Position numbers and translations under genes: made by a program
Part shown: piece after piece, positions 18,948-28,748 of the stretch
How positions within the stretch are numbered: the stretch's first letter is position 1
Layout: every line of letters begins with the position of its first letter
From: Caldilineaceae bacterium
GTDB taxonomy: Bacteria > Chloroflexota > Anaerolineae > Caldilineales > Caldilineaceae
Direction of reading: 5' to 3'
NCBI GenBank assembly: GCA_020634755.1
Contig: JACKBC010000019.1
Span: forward strand, 1 to 64,000
Length of the DNA stretch: 64,000 bases
Notes under the pieces: model-generated
Told to the model about the DNA's origin: nothing
What the model saw: the letters and a program-made list of their open reading frames with translations, nothing else
Database searches by the model: none

Positions 18948-19373
18948 ATGAACAAAAGTAAACTTTCCTTTATTCTGTTTCTAAACATCACGATTGTCTG
19001 GTTAGCCTACCTGGGCGCGCCCATAGCGCAGGCCCAAGCCGGTGACAATGGAATTATCTCTGGCACCGCCTGGGTAGACGCCAATGGCAATGGCAGCCAA
19101 GAGCCTGTGGAAGAGGTAGCCAGCAGCGTGACCATTGAGGTGCGCGCATCTGATCGTACGCTGGCCGCCACGGCTATTACGGACAAATCGGGATTTTACA
19201 TAATCAGCGGTCTGGCTTATGGCATCTACTCGGTTAGCGCCATTGAGCAAGACGGCGCCATCACCAGCGAGCAAACCGTCGAACTCAATGAAGTCAACGG
19301 AACCGCAGTGGTAGATATTGCCATGAAAGCCCCGATCATGAAGTTTCAGTTTCTGCCGCTGGTGCGGCGATAG
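18948..19373 (+). CDS. Secreted single SdrD B-like (carboxypeptidase-regulatory-like) domain protein
   Basis: A 141-residue protein starting at the ATG at 18948, after GGAAG. The signal peptide (MNKSKLSFILFLNITIVWLA, cleaved near AQAQA) is followed by one beta-sandwich domain with the calcium-binding-like AWVDANGNGSQEPVEE. Then come SGFYIISGLAYGIYSVSA and a short tail ending KFQFLPLVRR. The domain is like the B repeats of Sdr adhesins. The FLPLVRR end resembles the C-terminal tail I recall from many secreted Chloroflexi proteins, possibly an anchoring signal; that link is inference. Confidence 0.75.
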   Translation: MNKSKLSFILFLNITIVWLAYLGAPIAQAQAGDNGIISGTAWVDANGNGSQEPVEEVASSVTIEVRASDRTLAATAITDKSGFYIISGLAYGIYSVSAIEQDGAITSEQTVELNEVNGTAVVDIAMKAPIMKFQFLPLVRR

Positions 19374-19409
19374 CTACACATGCAGAGCACGCGGCTTCAT
19401 GAACATTCA

Positions 19410-19557
19410 TAAATTGTTTCGGTGTTTATCACTTAAGCCTGCGTCTGCTAGAAAAAGCCCGCTAAAGCAGGCTATTCCTAGAGTGCGCTTTAGCGTACTT
19501 TGGTTGCCAGGCGCTGGTTTCAACCAGTGCCGTTGTTTACCGATTTAATTGGTTAAC
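19410..19557 (+). repeat. Inverted-repeat element, family A, copy 2
   Basis: A 148-bp block with ends AAATTGTTTCGGTGTT and TTTACCGATTTAATTGGTTA. The interior hairpins AGCCCGCTAAAGCAGGCT, AGTGCGCTTTAGCGTACTT and CTGGTTTCAACCAG are shared with 9074-9224 (inverted) and 48391-48546. It is non-coding and lies before a glycosyltransferase gene. Confidence 0.7.
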
Positions 19558-19625
19558 TTCCTCCAGGCAGTATGGGGCGTGCGCTGCTTTCATCCTTCCC
19601 ACCCAATTGATGTAAAATAGCCAGA

Positions 19626-21680
19626 ATGGCTACGACCGATCGCACCCAATCTACCCACTGGCTAATTTTGCTTTTGTGGGTCGCATTTGCGCTTTATCTT
19701 TTCCAGCTCAATAAGCAGAATATCTGGTGGGACGAGGCGCGCAATATTGATGTGGCGCTGCGTCCATTTGGCCAAATTGCCACGGCGCCCGAGTTGGATA
19801 TTCATCCGCCGGTCTATTTTTGGCTGCTGCACATTTGGGGGCGCATGGCCGGATTGCCCGCGCTTTCGCAAAATCGCCTGCCGCCCATGCAGATGGCTTT
19901 TCTAACCCGCTTTCTCAGCGTTTTCATGGGGGTACTGAGCGTGGCGCTGCTCTATGGGCTGGTGCGGCAAGCGGTGCGCAGCCTAAATGCGCCACAAGCG
20001 GCGGCGTGGGCAGCGGCAGTTGGCGCGCTCTCGCCATTTTGGCTAGCCGAAAGCCAAGAGACGCGCATGTACACGGTGGAATTTGCGCTGCTGCTGGCGG
20101 CGGCCATTCCGTTCTTGAGTCTGCTCCGGCAAACCGCCGCACCCACTCCAGTTGGACGCCGGTTTCTCCCGGCAGGGACCTTCGTGCTTTTTGCGTCGCT
20201 GGCGCTGCTCACTCACTACAACGCCGTCTTCATATTAATAGCCTGGTATGGTTATTGGCTGCTGGCGGCGCTGACGGCGCCAAAGCGGATGCGCAACCTG
20301 CGCACGCTTTTGACCTGCGGCATAGCCACCGCGCTGCTTTTTGCCCCGGTCACGCCCATTGCGCTGCGCCAGATTCCGGGCTATGCAAACCCCAACTTAA
20401 TTGTGCCCAGCCTGGGCGACTATCTGTCTCAAAACTGGTTTGCCTATCTAGGCGGCTACGTGTTTATGGACCCACTGTTGCACCTTGGGTCCATGGCCGT
20501 GGGCCACCTGTGGGCTTGGTCACTGCTCACATTGCTCAGTGCAGGCTTGATCATTGGCGCGGTGCGTGCGCCGCACCCGACAGACATCAAAAGCGTACAA
20601 AACGTCCAAGCGCTGCTCATTCACCCGTTGACCTTTTTGCTGGTTTGGCTGTTGGGCGGTCTGGCTCTATACTACATCGCTGTGCTGGACCGCGGCGCTT
20701 TTAATCCGCGCTACAGCAGCTTTGTGACGCCGGCGCTCTATGCGCTTATGGGCTTGGGGCTGGCCGGGTGGCAGCGCTTATGGTCGCCGCTAGCCGCGGT
20801 CGGGCTTCTGTTGTTGCTGTGGGGAACCGGCCCGGCCATTTGGGCGGACCAAAATGACGCCCGTTTTGGCCGTGAGGATATGGCGGGCGTGACTGATTGG
20901 TTGCGCCAAAATGCCACGGCGGATGATTTGATCTTGGTGGATCAAAAGTATCCATTTGGCTTCTATTACCAACGCTATAGCTTGGACCCGGCGCAAACGC
21001 CCGTGGGGCCAGAAGCGGCCGCCGCCCGTTATCTCTTTGTGGATATCAACACGGTGGACCAGCAGTTGACGGCTTGGGGGCAGAATGCCCGCCGAATATT
21101 TTGGGTGCGCTGGTTTGAAAGCGATACCGATCCGCGCCACGCCGTCACCTTTCTGCTGGATCAAGCGGGCCAGCGCGCCGGTGAAAAAGATTTCCGCGGC
21201 TACTCGATTGACTGGTGGGAGCTAACGCCGCCCAATCACTTTGCGCTGGCGCCCAATTTACAGCCCGCCACCTATCGTTTTCCGCCCGCCGTGGAAACAG
21301 TAGCCATCTCGCTACCGGCGGAGCCCATAAAGCCGGGGGCGGCCATCCCCGTGGTGATCCGCTGGCAGCGCACGGGTGAAACCCCAATGGATCGCCCACT
21401 CAAGGCGCGGGTGGCAATCTATAACGCCAATGGCTCGCGCAAGGCCCAGGCCGACGCCCGCTTGCTCAATGACCGCCACGTTATGCCGGTGCAGTGGAGC
21501 CCGACCGATCAACCACTGAACGTGTATCGGCTGGAAACAGAGACCGAGCTAAAGCCGGGCCAATATGAACTGCGGCTGTTGGTGTATGATGAAGAGACGC
21601 TGGAGCCTCTTACCTACGTGGACGCGGCGGGAAACCCAGCCGGCCAAGAGGCGGTGCTTGGATTAATTAGTGTAAAATAA
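19626..21680 (+). CDS. Membrane glycosyltransferase of the GT39/ArnT-like (PMT_2) type
   Basis: A 684-residue polytopic protein with about 11 membrane segments. The first loop carries WWDEARNIDVAL, with the Asp-Glu pair at the catalytic position of lipid-phosphate-sugar-dependent transferases. DIHPPVYFWLLHIW and SQETRMYTVEFALLL are further family motifs. A soluble region follows, and the last 130 residues form a beta-rich domain (PGAAIPVVIRWQRTG to GQYELRLLVYD) related to the ends of two other transferases here. It probably moves a sugar from an undecaprenyl carrier onto a glycan or protein outside the membrane. It opens the polysaccharide locus. Confidence 0.83.
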   Translation: MATTDRTQSTHWLILLLWVAFALYLFQLNKQNIWWDEARNIDVALRPFGQIATAPELDIHPPVYFWLLHIWGRMAGLPALSQNRLPPMQMAFLTRFLSVFMGVLSVALLYGLVRQAVRSLNAPQAAAWAAAVGALSPFWLAESQETRMYTVEFALLLAAAIPFLSLLRQTAAPTPVGRRFLPAGTFVLFASLALLTHYNAVFILIAWYGYWLLAALTAPKRMRNLRTLLTCGIATALLFAPVTPIALRQIPGYANPNLIVPSLGDYLSQNWFAYLGGYVFMDPLLHLGSMAVGHLWAWSLLTLLSAGLIIGAVRAPHPTDIKSVQNVQALLIHPLTFLLVWLLGGLALYYIAVLDRGAFNPRYSSFVTPALYALMGLGLAGWQRLWSPLAAVGLLLLLWGTGPAIWADQNDARFGREDMAGVTDWLRQNATADDLILVDQKYPFGFYYQRYSLDPAQTPVGPEAAAARYLFVDINTVDQQLTAWGQNARRIFWVRWFESDTDPRHAVTFLLDQAGQRAGEKDFRGYSIDWWELTPPNHFALAPNLQPATYRFPPAVETVAISLPAEPIKPGAAIPVVIRWQRTGETPMDRPLKARVAIYNANGSRKAQADARLLNDRHVMPVQWSPTDQPLNVYRLETETELKPGQYELRLLVYDEETLEPLTYVDAAGNPAGQEAVLGLISVK

Positions 21681-21746
21681 TGGAACACTGAGGTCTGAAT
21701 TCAAATAATACCATTTGTGTTCGATCTCGCAATTTCTCACACAATC

Positions 21747-22916
21747 ATGACGCAACCTAAGCCAGCCCTTCAACCTTCACTATTCCCCTATTTGGAACAC
21801 CAGCTATCCAACCGACCAGATAATTTTATTCCCATTTACGAACCGTCGCTGGGACCGCGCGAGGAGGAATTTGTACTCAACGCCGTGCGCAGCGGTTGGA
21901 TCAGCTATTTGGGCGAATATGTAGACAGATTTGAGCATGAGTTTGCACGATTTTGTGGTGTAAAGTACGCCGTACCGGTCTGCAACGGCACGGTGGCGCT
22001 GCACCTGGCGCTGGCCGCGCTCAACATTGGCCCCGGTGATGAGGTGATTGTGCCGGCGCTCACCTTTATTGCCACGGCCAACGCCGTACATTACACCGGC
22101 GCCCGCCCGGTCTGCGCCGATGTGGATCCGGTGACTTGGAACATGGATCCGCAATCGGTAGAAAAGCTGATTACGCCTGCCACCAAAGCCATTATTCCCG
22201 TACATGTTTATGGTCACCCGGTGGATATGGCGGCGCTCAATGCGCTGGCCGCGCAACACGATCTATGGGTGGTTGAGGATGCAGCCGAAGCGCACGGTGC
22301 AGCCATTGGCGAGCGGCGCACTGGTGGGCTGGGTCACATTGCGGCCTTTAGCCTCATGGCCAACAAGATCATCACCACCGGCGAAGGCGGCATGGTCACC
22401 ACCAACGATGAGGCGCTCTATTTGCGCTGCCGCCATCTGCGCGACCACGCCATGCCGCCCGGTCGCCGCTACTGGCACGATGAGGTCGGCTTTAACTATC
22501 GCATGACCAATTTGCAGGCCGCAGTGGGTGTGGCGCAGATGGAGCGCGTGGAGGAATTTATCCGCCGCAAACGTGAAATTGCCGCCCTGTATGATGAATT
22601 GCTGACCACTGTACCCGGTCTGACGCAGCCGGTGGAGCAGCCCGGCTATACCAATGTCTATTGGATGTATTCGGTGCTGGTGGAACCGGCGTACGGGCTG
22701 AGCCGCGACGAGTTGATTCCGGCGCTGCGCCAGCGCAATATTGACAGCCGCCCTTTCTTTCACCCCATCGATACGCTGCCACCCTACCTGTCCCATACGC
22801 CTTGTCCCGTGGCGCTGGATTTGAGCCGCCGCGGGCTGAATTTGCCCAGCGCGCCCTCGTTGACTGACGCGCAGGTGGCCTACATTTGCCACACGCTGCG
22901 AGAGTTGGCCCAATGA
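21747..22916 (+). CDS. DegT/DnrJ/EryC1/StrS family sugar aminotransferase
   Basis: A PLP enzyme that transaminates nucleotide-linked keto-sugars to amino-sugars. I choose the ATG at 21747 (389 residues); a GTG at 21717 is possible. Visible features are CNGTVALHLAL, GDEVIVPALTFIATANAV, the PLP-binding VVEDAAEAHGA and the Schiff-base lysine in LMANKIITTGEGGMV. The last motif is closest to perosamine-synthase-like members. It sits between two glycosyltransferases, with its stop overlapping the next start (ATGA), so it very likely makes an amino-sugar for this glycan. Confidence 0.92.
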   Translation: MTQPKPALQPSLFPYLEHQLSNRPDNFIPIYEPSLGPREEEFVLNAVRSGWISYLGEYVDRFEHEFARFCGVKYAVPVCNGTVALHLALAALNIGPGDEVIVPALTFIATANAVHYTGARPVCADVDPVTWNMDPQSVEKLITPATKAIIPVHVYGHPVDMAALNALAAQHDLWVVEDAAEAHGAAIGERRTGGLGHIAAFSLMANKIITTGEGGMVTTNDEALYLRCRHLRDHAMPPGRRYWHDEVGFNYRMTNLQAAVGVAQMERVEEFIRRKREIAALYDELLTTVPGLTQPVEQPGYTNVYWMYSVLVEPAYGLSRDELIPALRQRNIDSRPFFHPIDTLPPYLSHTPCPVALDLSRRGLNLPSAPSLTDAQVAYICHTLRELAQ

Positions 22917-23698
22917 GCAACAGTCCGGCGCCGTCCGTTCCCGCACAACCGTTCGACATAGACGTCTCCATTGTGCTGCCCACCTATAATGAGCGCGACA
23001 ATATCTGCGACCTCATTGATGAAATTAGCCAAAAGCTCGAGCCGACGGAGCTGGCCTACGAGGTGCTGGTCATGGATGACAGCAGCCCCGATGGCACCGC
23101 CACCGCCGTACGCGATCGATATAATTTGAGCGCGGATGCTGCGGGTGGCCCCATTAGCCCCAAAGGCGTGGTGCGTCTACACGTGCGCACCCACGATCGC
23201 GGTCTGGCCAAGTCGATTCGCGATGGGTTAGAGCGCGCCCATGGTCGCACGCTGGTGGTAATGGACACCGATTTTAATCACGATCCAGCCATGATCCCCC
23301 AAATGGTGGATCTGCTGCGCTACTACGATCTGATTATCGGCAGCCGTTTTGTCATGGGCGGCGGCATGGAAGACACCATGCGCTATCGAGCCAGCCTGCT
23401 CTATAATGTCTTTATCCGCTTCCTTTTTCACACGCAGATTCAAGACAACCTGAGCGGCTTTTTCGCTATTCGCCGCGAGCGCCTTTTTGAGCTGGAAGCC
23501 AAGTTCGACCGCATTTTCTATGGGTATGGCGACTATTTTATCCGCCTGCTGCTGCTGGCCTGGCGCGCCAATTGGAAAATTCTAGAGGCGCCCGTTTTTT
23601 ATATACTGCGCCGTCACGGTGATAGTAAAACCGGCTTCTGGAAAATTTTCCGCGACTATACGGCCGCTGTACTCAAGCTGCGGCTCTTTGGGCTATAG
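22913..23698 (+). CDS. GT2 glycosyltransferase, dolichol-phosphate mannosyltransferase-like
   Basis: A 261-residue GT-A enzyme that transfers a sugar from a nucleotide donor, probably to a polyprenyl phosphate. It shows VSIVLPTYNERDNI at the N terminus, VMDDSSPDGTA, VVMDTDFNHDP (the DxD-like metal site) and DNLSGFFAIRRERLF. There is no C-terminal membrane domain, unlike the longer DPM1 relatives. The start ATG overlaps the aminotransferase stop. It likely supplies the lipid-linked sugar used by the GT39-like transferases in the same cluster. Confidence 0.88.
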   Translation: MSNSPAPSVPAQPFDIDVSIVLPTYNERDNICDLIDEISQKLEPTELAYEVLVMDDSSPDGTATAVRDRYNLSADAAGGPISPKGVVRLHVRTHDRGLAKSIRDGLERAHGRTLVVMDTDFNHDPAMIPQMVDLLRYYDLIIGSRFVMGGGMEDTMRYRASLLYNVFIRFLFHTQIQDNLSGFFAIRRERLFELEAKFDRIFYGYGDYFIRLLLLAWRANWKILEAPVFYILRRHGDSKTGFWKIFRDYTAAVLKLRLFGL

Positions 23699-23701
23699 CC
23701 T

Positions 23702-26124
23702 ATGGCTGTGCGTAACGATGGCCCGGTTCTGCTCATGGCCCTACTCTTCTGCATCTACACGCTGACCAATTCGGGCGGCTTTCACATTGTGGACGAGGTG
23801 AGCATCTTTGCCGTTACCGAATCACTGGCGCTGCGCAGGGCCGAGGACACCAATGCCATTGCCTGGACCCAATTTGTCAATAGCCCAGGCGAGGTGTTGG
23901 GCGCATTTGGTCCAGACGGCCAAGTCTACAGCAAAAAGGGACCGGCTCCCTCATTTGTCGCATTGCCTTGGTATTGGCTCTGGCGCGGCGTGGCCCGGCT
24001 GGGTGTGGCCATCCCCTTTGTACAGGTCACCCTATTGTGGAACGGCGTGATTACTGCGCTGACGGCTGGCCTGCTTTGGTGCATGGCGCGCGCCATGGGC
24101 TATACCGAAAAAGCGGGCGCTGCCTTGGCGCTGCTTTTTGGCGTATGCACCATTGCCTGGCCCTATGCCAATCACTTTTTTGGCGAACCGCTGAGCGCGC
24201 TGGGGCTGCTGCTCTGTTTCTACGGGCTCTACCAATGGCGCGTCCACAACCAATGGCGCTGGCTCTGGCTGGCTGGGGGGCAGCGCGGCGCTGGTTTTGG
24301 CCACCGTGGCAGCACACATTCTTTTAATCGGCGTGCTTGGTATGTACTGGCTGCTGATTTTGCGCGAACAGAGGCAGCAGTTAGCAGCGGCATCCATACC
24401 GCCAACCTGGCGGCAAACAGTCCGCTTGACCTCGATGCGTCTGATGCCCTTTCTGCTGCCGGTGATTGGCGTTGGGCTGCTGCTCATGGCCCTATAATCT
24501 GCTGCGCTTTGGTCATCTGTTGGATACGGGCTATCATTTCGATGCAGGCGAGGGTTTTACGGCGGCCTGGCGCAGCGGGACTGTGGGGCTTGCTGGGCAG
24601 TCCATATCGCGGTCTCTTCTGGCACACGCCGCTCTTTGCCGCCACGCTGGTGGCTTTCCCCTTTTTCGGGCAGCGCCACAGGCTGGAAGCGTTCATTATT
24701 GCCTTGCTGAGCGTGGTGCTGATTGGGCTCTATAGCAAGTGGTGGATGTGGTGGGGCGGTTTTGCGTGGGGACCACGCTTTCTCGTGCCGCTGGCGCCGC
24801 TGTGGGTGCTGCCGTTGGCGGAATGCATGAATCCACCATGCGCCAGCGCAATCTGTACGTGCGGGTTGGACGGGTCATCATTGCTTTGACGGCGCTGCTA
24901 TCGTTTGCCGTGCAGCTTCTGGCCGTGCTGGTCAACTATGTCAACTATGAAATTCGGCTGCGCGACATCTTTCCTACAGACTGGAACGATCCGCTGCTCT
25001 TTGGGCCGCCTGCGCAGCACCTGACCGATTGGGCCTATAGGCCAGTGCTGGGGCAGCTCTACTTGCTACGCGAAAACCTTATCGCCAATTCGGACTTGGC
25101 GTGGCTGTGGCCGGATGGCACAATGCGCTGGTCCGTTCTGACCACGGGCCTTATCCTCAGCCTGGGGCTGGCGCTGCTATTGGTGCGTTGCCTGCGTCAC
25201 AGTGCAGAAGCTGCCCCAGCGCGTAAGTTCAACTATACGACCATAAGTGCTCTGGCCTTCCCGCTTGTATTAATGGGCGTTTGGGTATCCGCCGTGCGCG
25301 ACAACCCGCGCTACGGCGTGGCGGGTGAAGGATATCGCGCCATTCTCAACGAAATCTGCACACACCGAAGCCCCACGTCCGGCGGAGACGCCATGGTGAC
25401 AATTGCGCCCTATTCCTATCAGATTCCCATGAACTGGCTGCCAACGGCCTGCCGCGGCGGCCTGCCTATTTATGGCTACGCGCAAAATGCCATGGAACAT
25501 GTGGAAAGCGCACAAGCGCTGCACCAAGTGCTGCAAAGCGTCGACCGTATCTGGTTTGTGACCGACAGCCTAGCGCCCAACGCGCCCGAAAACACGGTGG
25601 AGCGCTGGTTGGCCCAGCACGCGTACAAGGCGGGAGAGCAGTGGTACGCCGACTATCGGCTGCTGCGCTATGGCGCGCCAGCCGAGCTTGCCCAGATCCC
25701 CACTACACCTCAGACAGCCATACTCGCCCAGGATGTAGGTGGTGGACAGATTCAATTTGTAAGCCAGCGCATTCCCACTCAAACGCGGGCCGGCACCATT
25801 CTGCCGCTGGAGTGGACGTATCGCCTGACAGCCCCCACGCAAGCTGATCTGCACTGGTTTGTCCAGCTGCTCAGTGCCCAAGGAGCCGTCGTGGCGCAGT
25901 TGGACATTGGCCCGGACCAGGGCTATGCTACATTTCCGCAATTACCCAGCGCTTCAGAACAGACCGAACGTCTGGGCTTAGACCTGCCATCGTCCCTATT
26001 GCCCGGCCCATATCGGCTGATTGCCGGGCTTTATGATCCGGCGGCGGAAGACGCGCCGCGTCTACGCACGCCGGACGGCGCTGATTTTGTACAGCTCATG
26101 CAAGTGCAGGTGACCGCGCCATGA
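23702..26124 (+). pseudogene. Membrane glycosyltransferase-like gene with four frameshifts
   Basis: The coding sense moves through all three frames. From the ATG at 23702 it is intact to the G6 run at 24275-24280, where one extra G shifts the frame into LVLATVAAHILLIG. One extra C at 24490-24492 shifts it to YNLLRFGHLLDTGYH. One extra base near 24575-24583 returns it to GLLGSPYRGLFWHTP. One missing base near 24826-24832 leads to the C-terminal half (RVGRVIIALTALLSF onward). Correcting all four gives exactly 807 codons including the stop. The product would be an 806-residue polytopic protein ending in the same type of beta-rich domain (YRLIAGLYDPAAEDAPRLRTPDGAD) as its neighbours. Real decay or clustered sequencing errors are both possible. 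Confidence 0.82.
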
Positions 26125-28559
26125 ATGATTCCCTGCAGCCCGTCACGGCAGCCCTTGCGCACAGGATTGCTAAGATTAACCAGCTTGCAGAGCAAATAGC
26201 CCCCGCCGCCACGCGCGGCCGTTTTGCCCTGGGGCTCTTTGGCGTGCTGGCCGCGCTCTTCTATGCGCCGCTTTTGCTGGGGCTGCGAACCTTCCCCGAT
26301 GGCGATTTTACGCATCACTTTTTGCCTTTTAGCCTCTTTCAGCAGCGGGAATTCTTGGCCGGACGCTTGCCCATTTGGAACCCATATACATACGCCGGAC
26401 ATCCTTTTTTGGCTGATATCCAGGCCGCGGTCTTTTACCCGCTTAGCAACATCTTGCTGCTGCTGACGTTGCCCTTTGGCAGCGCGGGCGCGCGGCTCTA
26501 TTTTTTGCAGCTCGAAGCCGTCGTCCATGTGGCGCTGGCCGGCTTTTTCACCTATTTGCTGGTGCGTCGCTTGACCAATAACGCCTGGGCAGCGCTCTTT
26601 AGCGGCGCCACCTTTGCCTTTAGCGGCTATTTGACGGGATATTCGCCGCTGCAGCTGGCCGTTTTGCGCACGGCCATTTGGCTGCCGCTGCTTCTGCTTT
26701 TGGCGCTAAACGCAGTCCAAAGCCCGGGTTGGCGCTGGTGGATCGGGTTGGGCGTGGGGTTGGCCATGGCGCTGCTGGCCGGACACCCACAGACGTTTTT
26801 GCACATTGGCTATACGCTGGCCGCGTGGCTGCTTTTTCTTTGGCTCCACGCGCGCGCGGATCGCGATCAAGCGACAGATGGCAGCGTCGGCTCCGCCCGC
26901 TTCGTACATGTGGCAATGGGCGCCATACTGGCGTTGGTCATCATGCTGGGGCTGAGCGCGGCGCAGTTGCTGCCCAGCCTAGAGTTTAGCCGCTTGAGCG
27001 TACGCGCCAACGTGAGCTATGAGTTTGTCAGCGGTGGCTTTCCGCTGCGCGATACGTGGCAATTGCTGCTGCCCGGCATCTTCACCCAGTTTTCGCCGCT
27101 CTATATAGGCGTCATCGGCCTGGGCTTAGCGGTCTGTGCGCTGGGCGTTCGCCACAAACGCGCAGAGCATGGCGTTGCCCGCATTTGGCCCACGCAACGC
27201 AGGCTGGTCCTTTTTTTCGGGCTGCTGGGGCTCATGGCGCTGCTGCTTTCATATGGCGACAACGGTTTTTTGTACCCGCTGTTCTACAAAATAGCACCCG
27301 GCTGGAACTACTTCCGCGGCCAGGAGCGAACGGCCTATCTAGTCACGCTAGCGCTGAGCGTGCTGAGCGGCATTGGCTTGGCCGCCTTCACGGAAATGCC
27401 GCTGGCGCGGCGACGCTTGCTGGGGCTGGCCTTTTGCGGCGCGGCCATTGGCATGGTCTACGGAGTGGGGCTGCTCTACCAGCTCAACGGCGCAACGGCC
27501 ATTAGTGAATGGCGCTATCTGGCCATTGCGTTTATGACGCTGCTGCTGGCTTCGTTCTTTGGGCTGCTGGTCTGGCGGCCGGGCTGGGGGCATGGCCGCA
27601 GCTTTGCCCTTTTGGTGCTGGCACTCGTCAATCTGTTTTGGACCAACATGGGCACCAATATTAGTGACTTTGGCCCGGCGCGTAAGACCATTCTGGCGCC
27701 CGAAATGGAGGCATTGGCAACGGCGCTAGCGGCACAAAGCGATGCCTCCGGCTTGCCCGGTCGCGTCTACAACGAATTTCGCCTTTACGAAGATTATGGC
27801 ATGCGCCAGCAGATCGAAGATGTGTGGGGCAGCAGCCCGCTGCGGCTGGCGCGCTATGCCGCCCTTTTCAATGAGTTCCCGCTGGACCGCATGTGGCGAC
27901 TGCTGGGCGTGCAGCATGTGATCACTTGGCGCCGCGACCTATTTGACCCCAGCATACTATTGGGCGAGTTTCCACAAACCCAGGATACAACGTTTATCCA
28001 TCAGCTACCCCAGGCTAACCCCAGGGCGTGGATGGTCCAGCACATCCAACAGGCTAGCGACGCTGAAGCCATCCATTTGCTGGCTGACCATACATTTGAT
28101 TTGGATAGCACGGCGCTGTTGGCGCCTGAGGCATCGCTCAGCTTTCAGGCCGACTCTGCACCGGTTGGGCCGACAGAGCCAGATGATATTCAGATTGTGC
28201 GCACGGCGCCAGCGCAATTCAATATACGCGTAAAAAGTGCAGAGGGTGGGCTATTGGTGATCAGCGAAAACTGGTTACCGGGTTGGCGCATTTCCGATAA
28301 ATCATGTACTATTAACGAAAGTTTTTGTAAAGTACCGGGCATTTTCACCTTAGCAACAGCTGATCCAATCTCCCCCTTTAGGGTTGACCTGACCCTGCTC
28401 GGTATTCCCATTCAGCCTGGCGAGACGCGTTTCACGCTAACCTATCAACCCAGCAGCATCCAGTATGGTCTAGGCATCAGCGGCGGCGTTCTGCTTTTGT
28501 TGGTGCTTTGGGCATTAAGAAAACTGCAAAGGTATTTCTATCAACGAAGTAACATGTAA
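26121..28559 (+). CDS. YfhO-like membrane protein
   Basis: An 812-residue protein with a dozen or so membrane segments and a C-terminal soluble domain. After the first segment comes FPDGDFTHHFLPFSLFQ, then GRLPIWNPYTYAGHPFLADIQAAVFYPL, a hallmark of the YfhO family. GQERTAYLVTLALSVLSGIG is further on, and GGLLVISENWLPGWRIS opens the last domain. In Firmicutes YfhO is needed for glycosylation of lipoteichoic acid. The start overlaps the stop of the preceding gene (ATGA), so they form an operon. Its place in the cluster supports a role in adding sugar side groups outside the membrane. Confidence 0.83.
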   Translation: MNDSLQPVTAALAHRIAKINQLAEQIAPAATRGRFALGLFGVLAALFYAPLLLGLRTFPDGDFTHHFLPFSLFQQREFLAGRLPIWNPYTYAGHPFLADIQAAVFYPLSNILLLLTLPFGSAGARLYFLQLEAVVHVALAGFFTYLLVRRLTNNAWAALFSGATFAFSGYLTGYSPLQLAVLRTAIWLPLLLLLALNAVQSPGWRWWIGLGVGLAMALLAGHPQTFLHIGYTLAAWLLFLWLHARADRDQATDGSVGSARFVHVAMGAILALVIMLGLSAAQLLPSLEFSRLSVRANVSYEFVSGGFPLRDTWQLLLPGIFTQFSPLYIGVIGLGLAVCALGVRHKRAEHGVARIWPTQRRLVLFFGLLGLMALLLSYGDNGFLYPLFYKIAPGWNYFRGQERTAYLVTLALSVLSGIGLAAFTEMPLARRRLLGLAFCGAAIGMVYGVGLLYQLNGATAISEWRYLAIAFMTLLLASFFGLLVWRPGWGHGRSFALLVLALVNLFWTNMGTNISDFGPARKTILAPEMEALATALAAQSDASGLPGRVYNEFRLYEDYGMRQQIEDVWGSSPLRLARYAALFNEFPLDRMWRLLGVQHVITWRRDLFDPSILLGEFPQTQDTTFIHQLPQANPRAWMVQHIQQASDAEAIHLLADHTFDLDSTALLAPEASLSFQADSAPVGPTEPDDIQIVRTAPAQFNIRVKSAEGGLLVISENWLPGWRISDKSCTINESFCKVPGIFTLATADPISPFRVDLTLLGIPIQPGETRFTLTYQPSSIQYGLGISGGVLLLLVLWALRKLQRYFYQRSNM

Positions 28560-28748
28560 CACAACGTACGCTGCGCTCTGAAATCGCCGGCATCAAGAGA
28601 TTGTAGACCGAGCGATTTTTGATGAGGCTGGCGTAAGTCCCAATGCATTGACGCCCTCTTCGCTAAATTTCATGGACTTCGAACGTTGATAAATCATTCG
28701 CGCGTTTGACCGCCTGCCATTGCCGTTGAACAGAGTCATGGAGATGTC

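Noticed and set aside
19820..20704. A 294-codon plus-strand frame inside the glycosyltransferase gene
   Set aside because: It overlaps the 684-residue transferase in another frame, its composition is that of a shifted high-GC gene, and it has no family pattern.
24739..24840. A separate gene starting inside the frameshifted transferase
   Set aside because: The encoded piece continues the same protein: correcting a single missing base joins it exactly to the upstream part.
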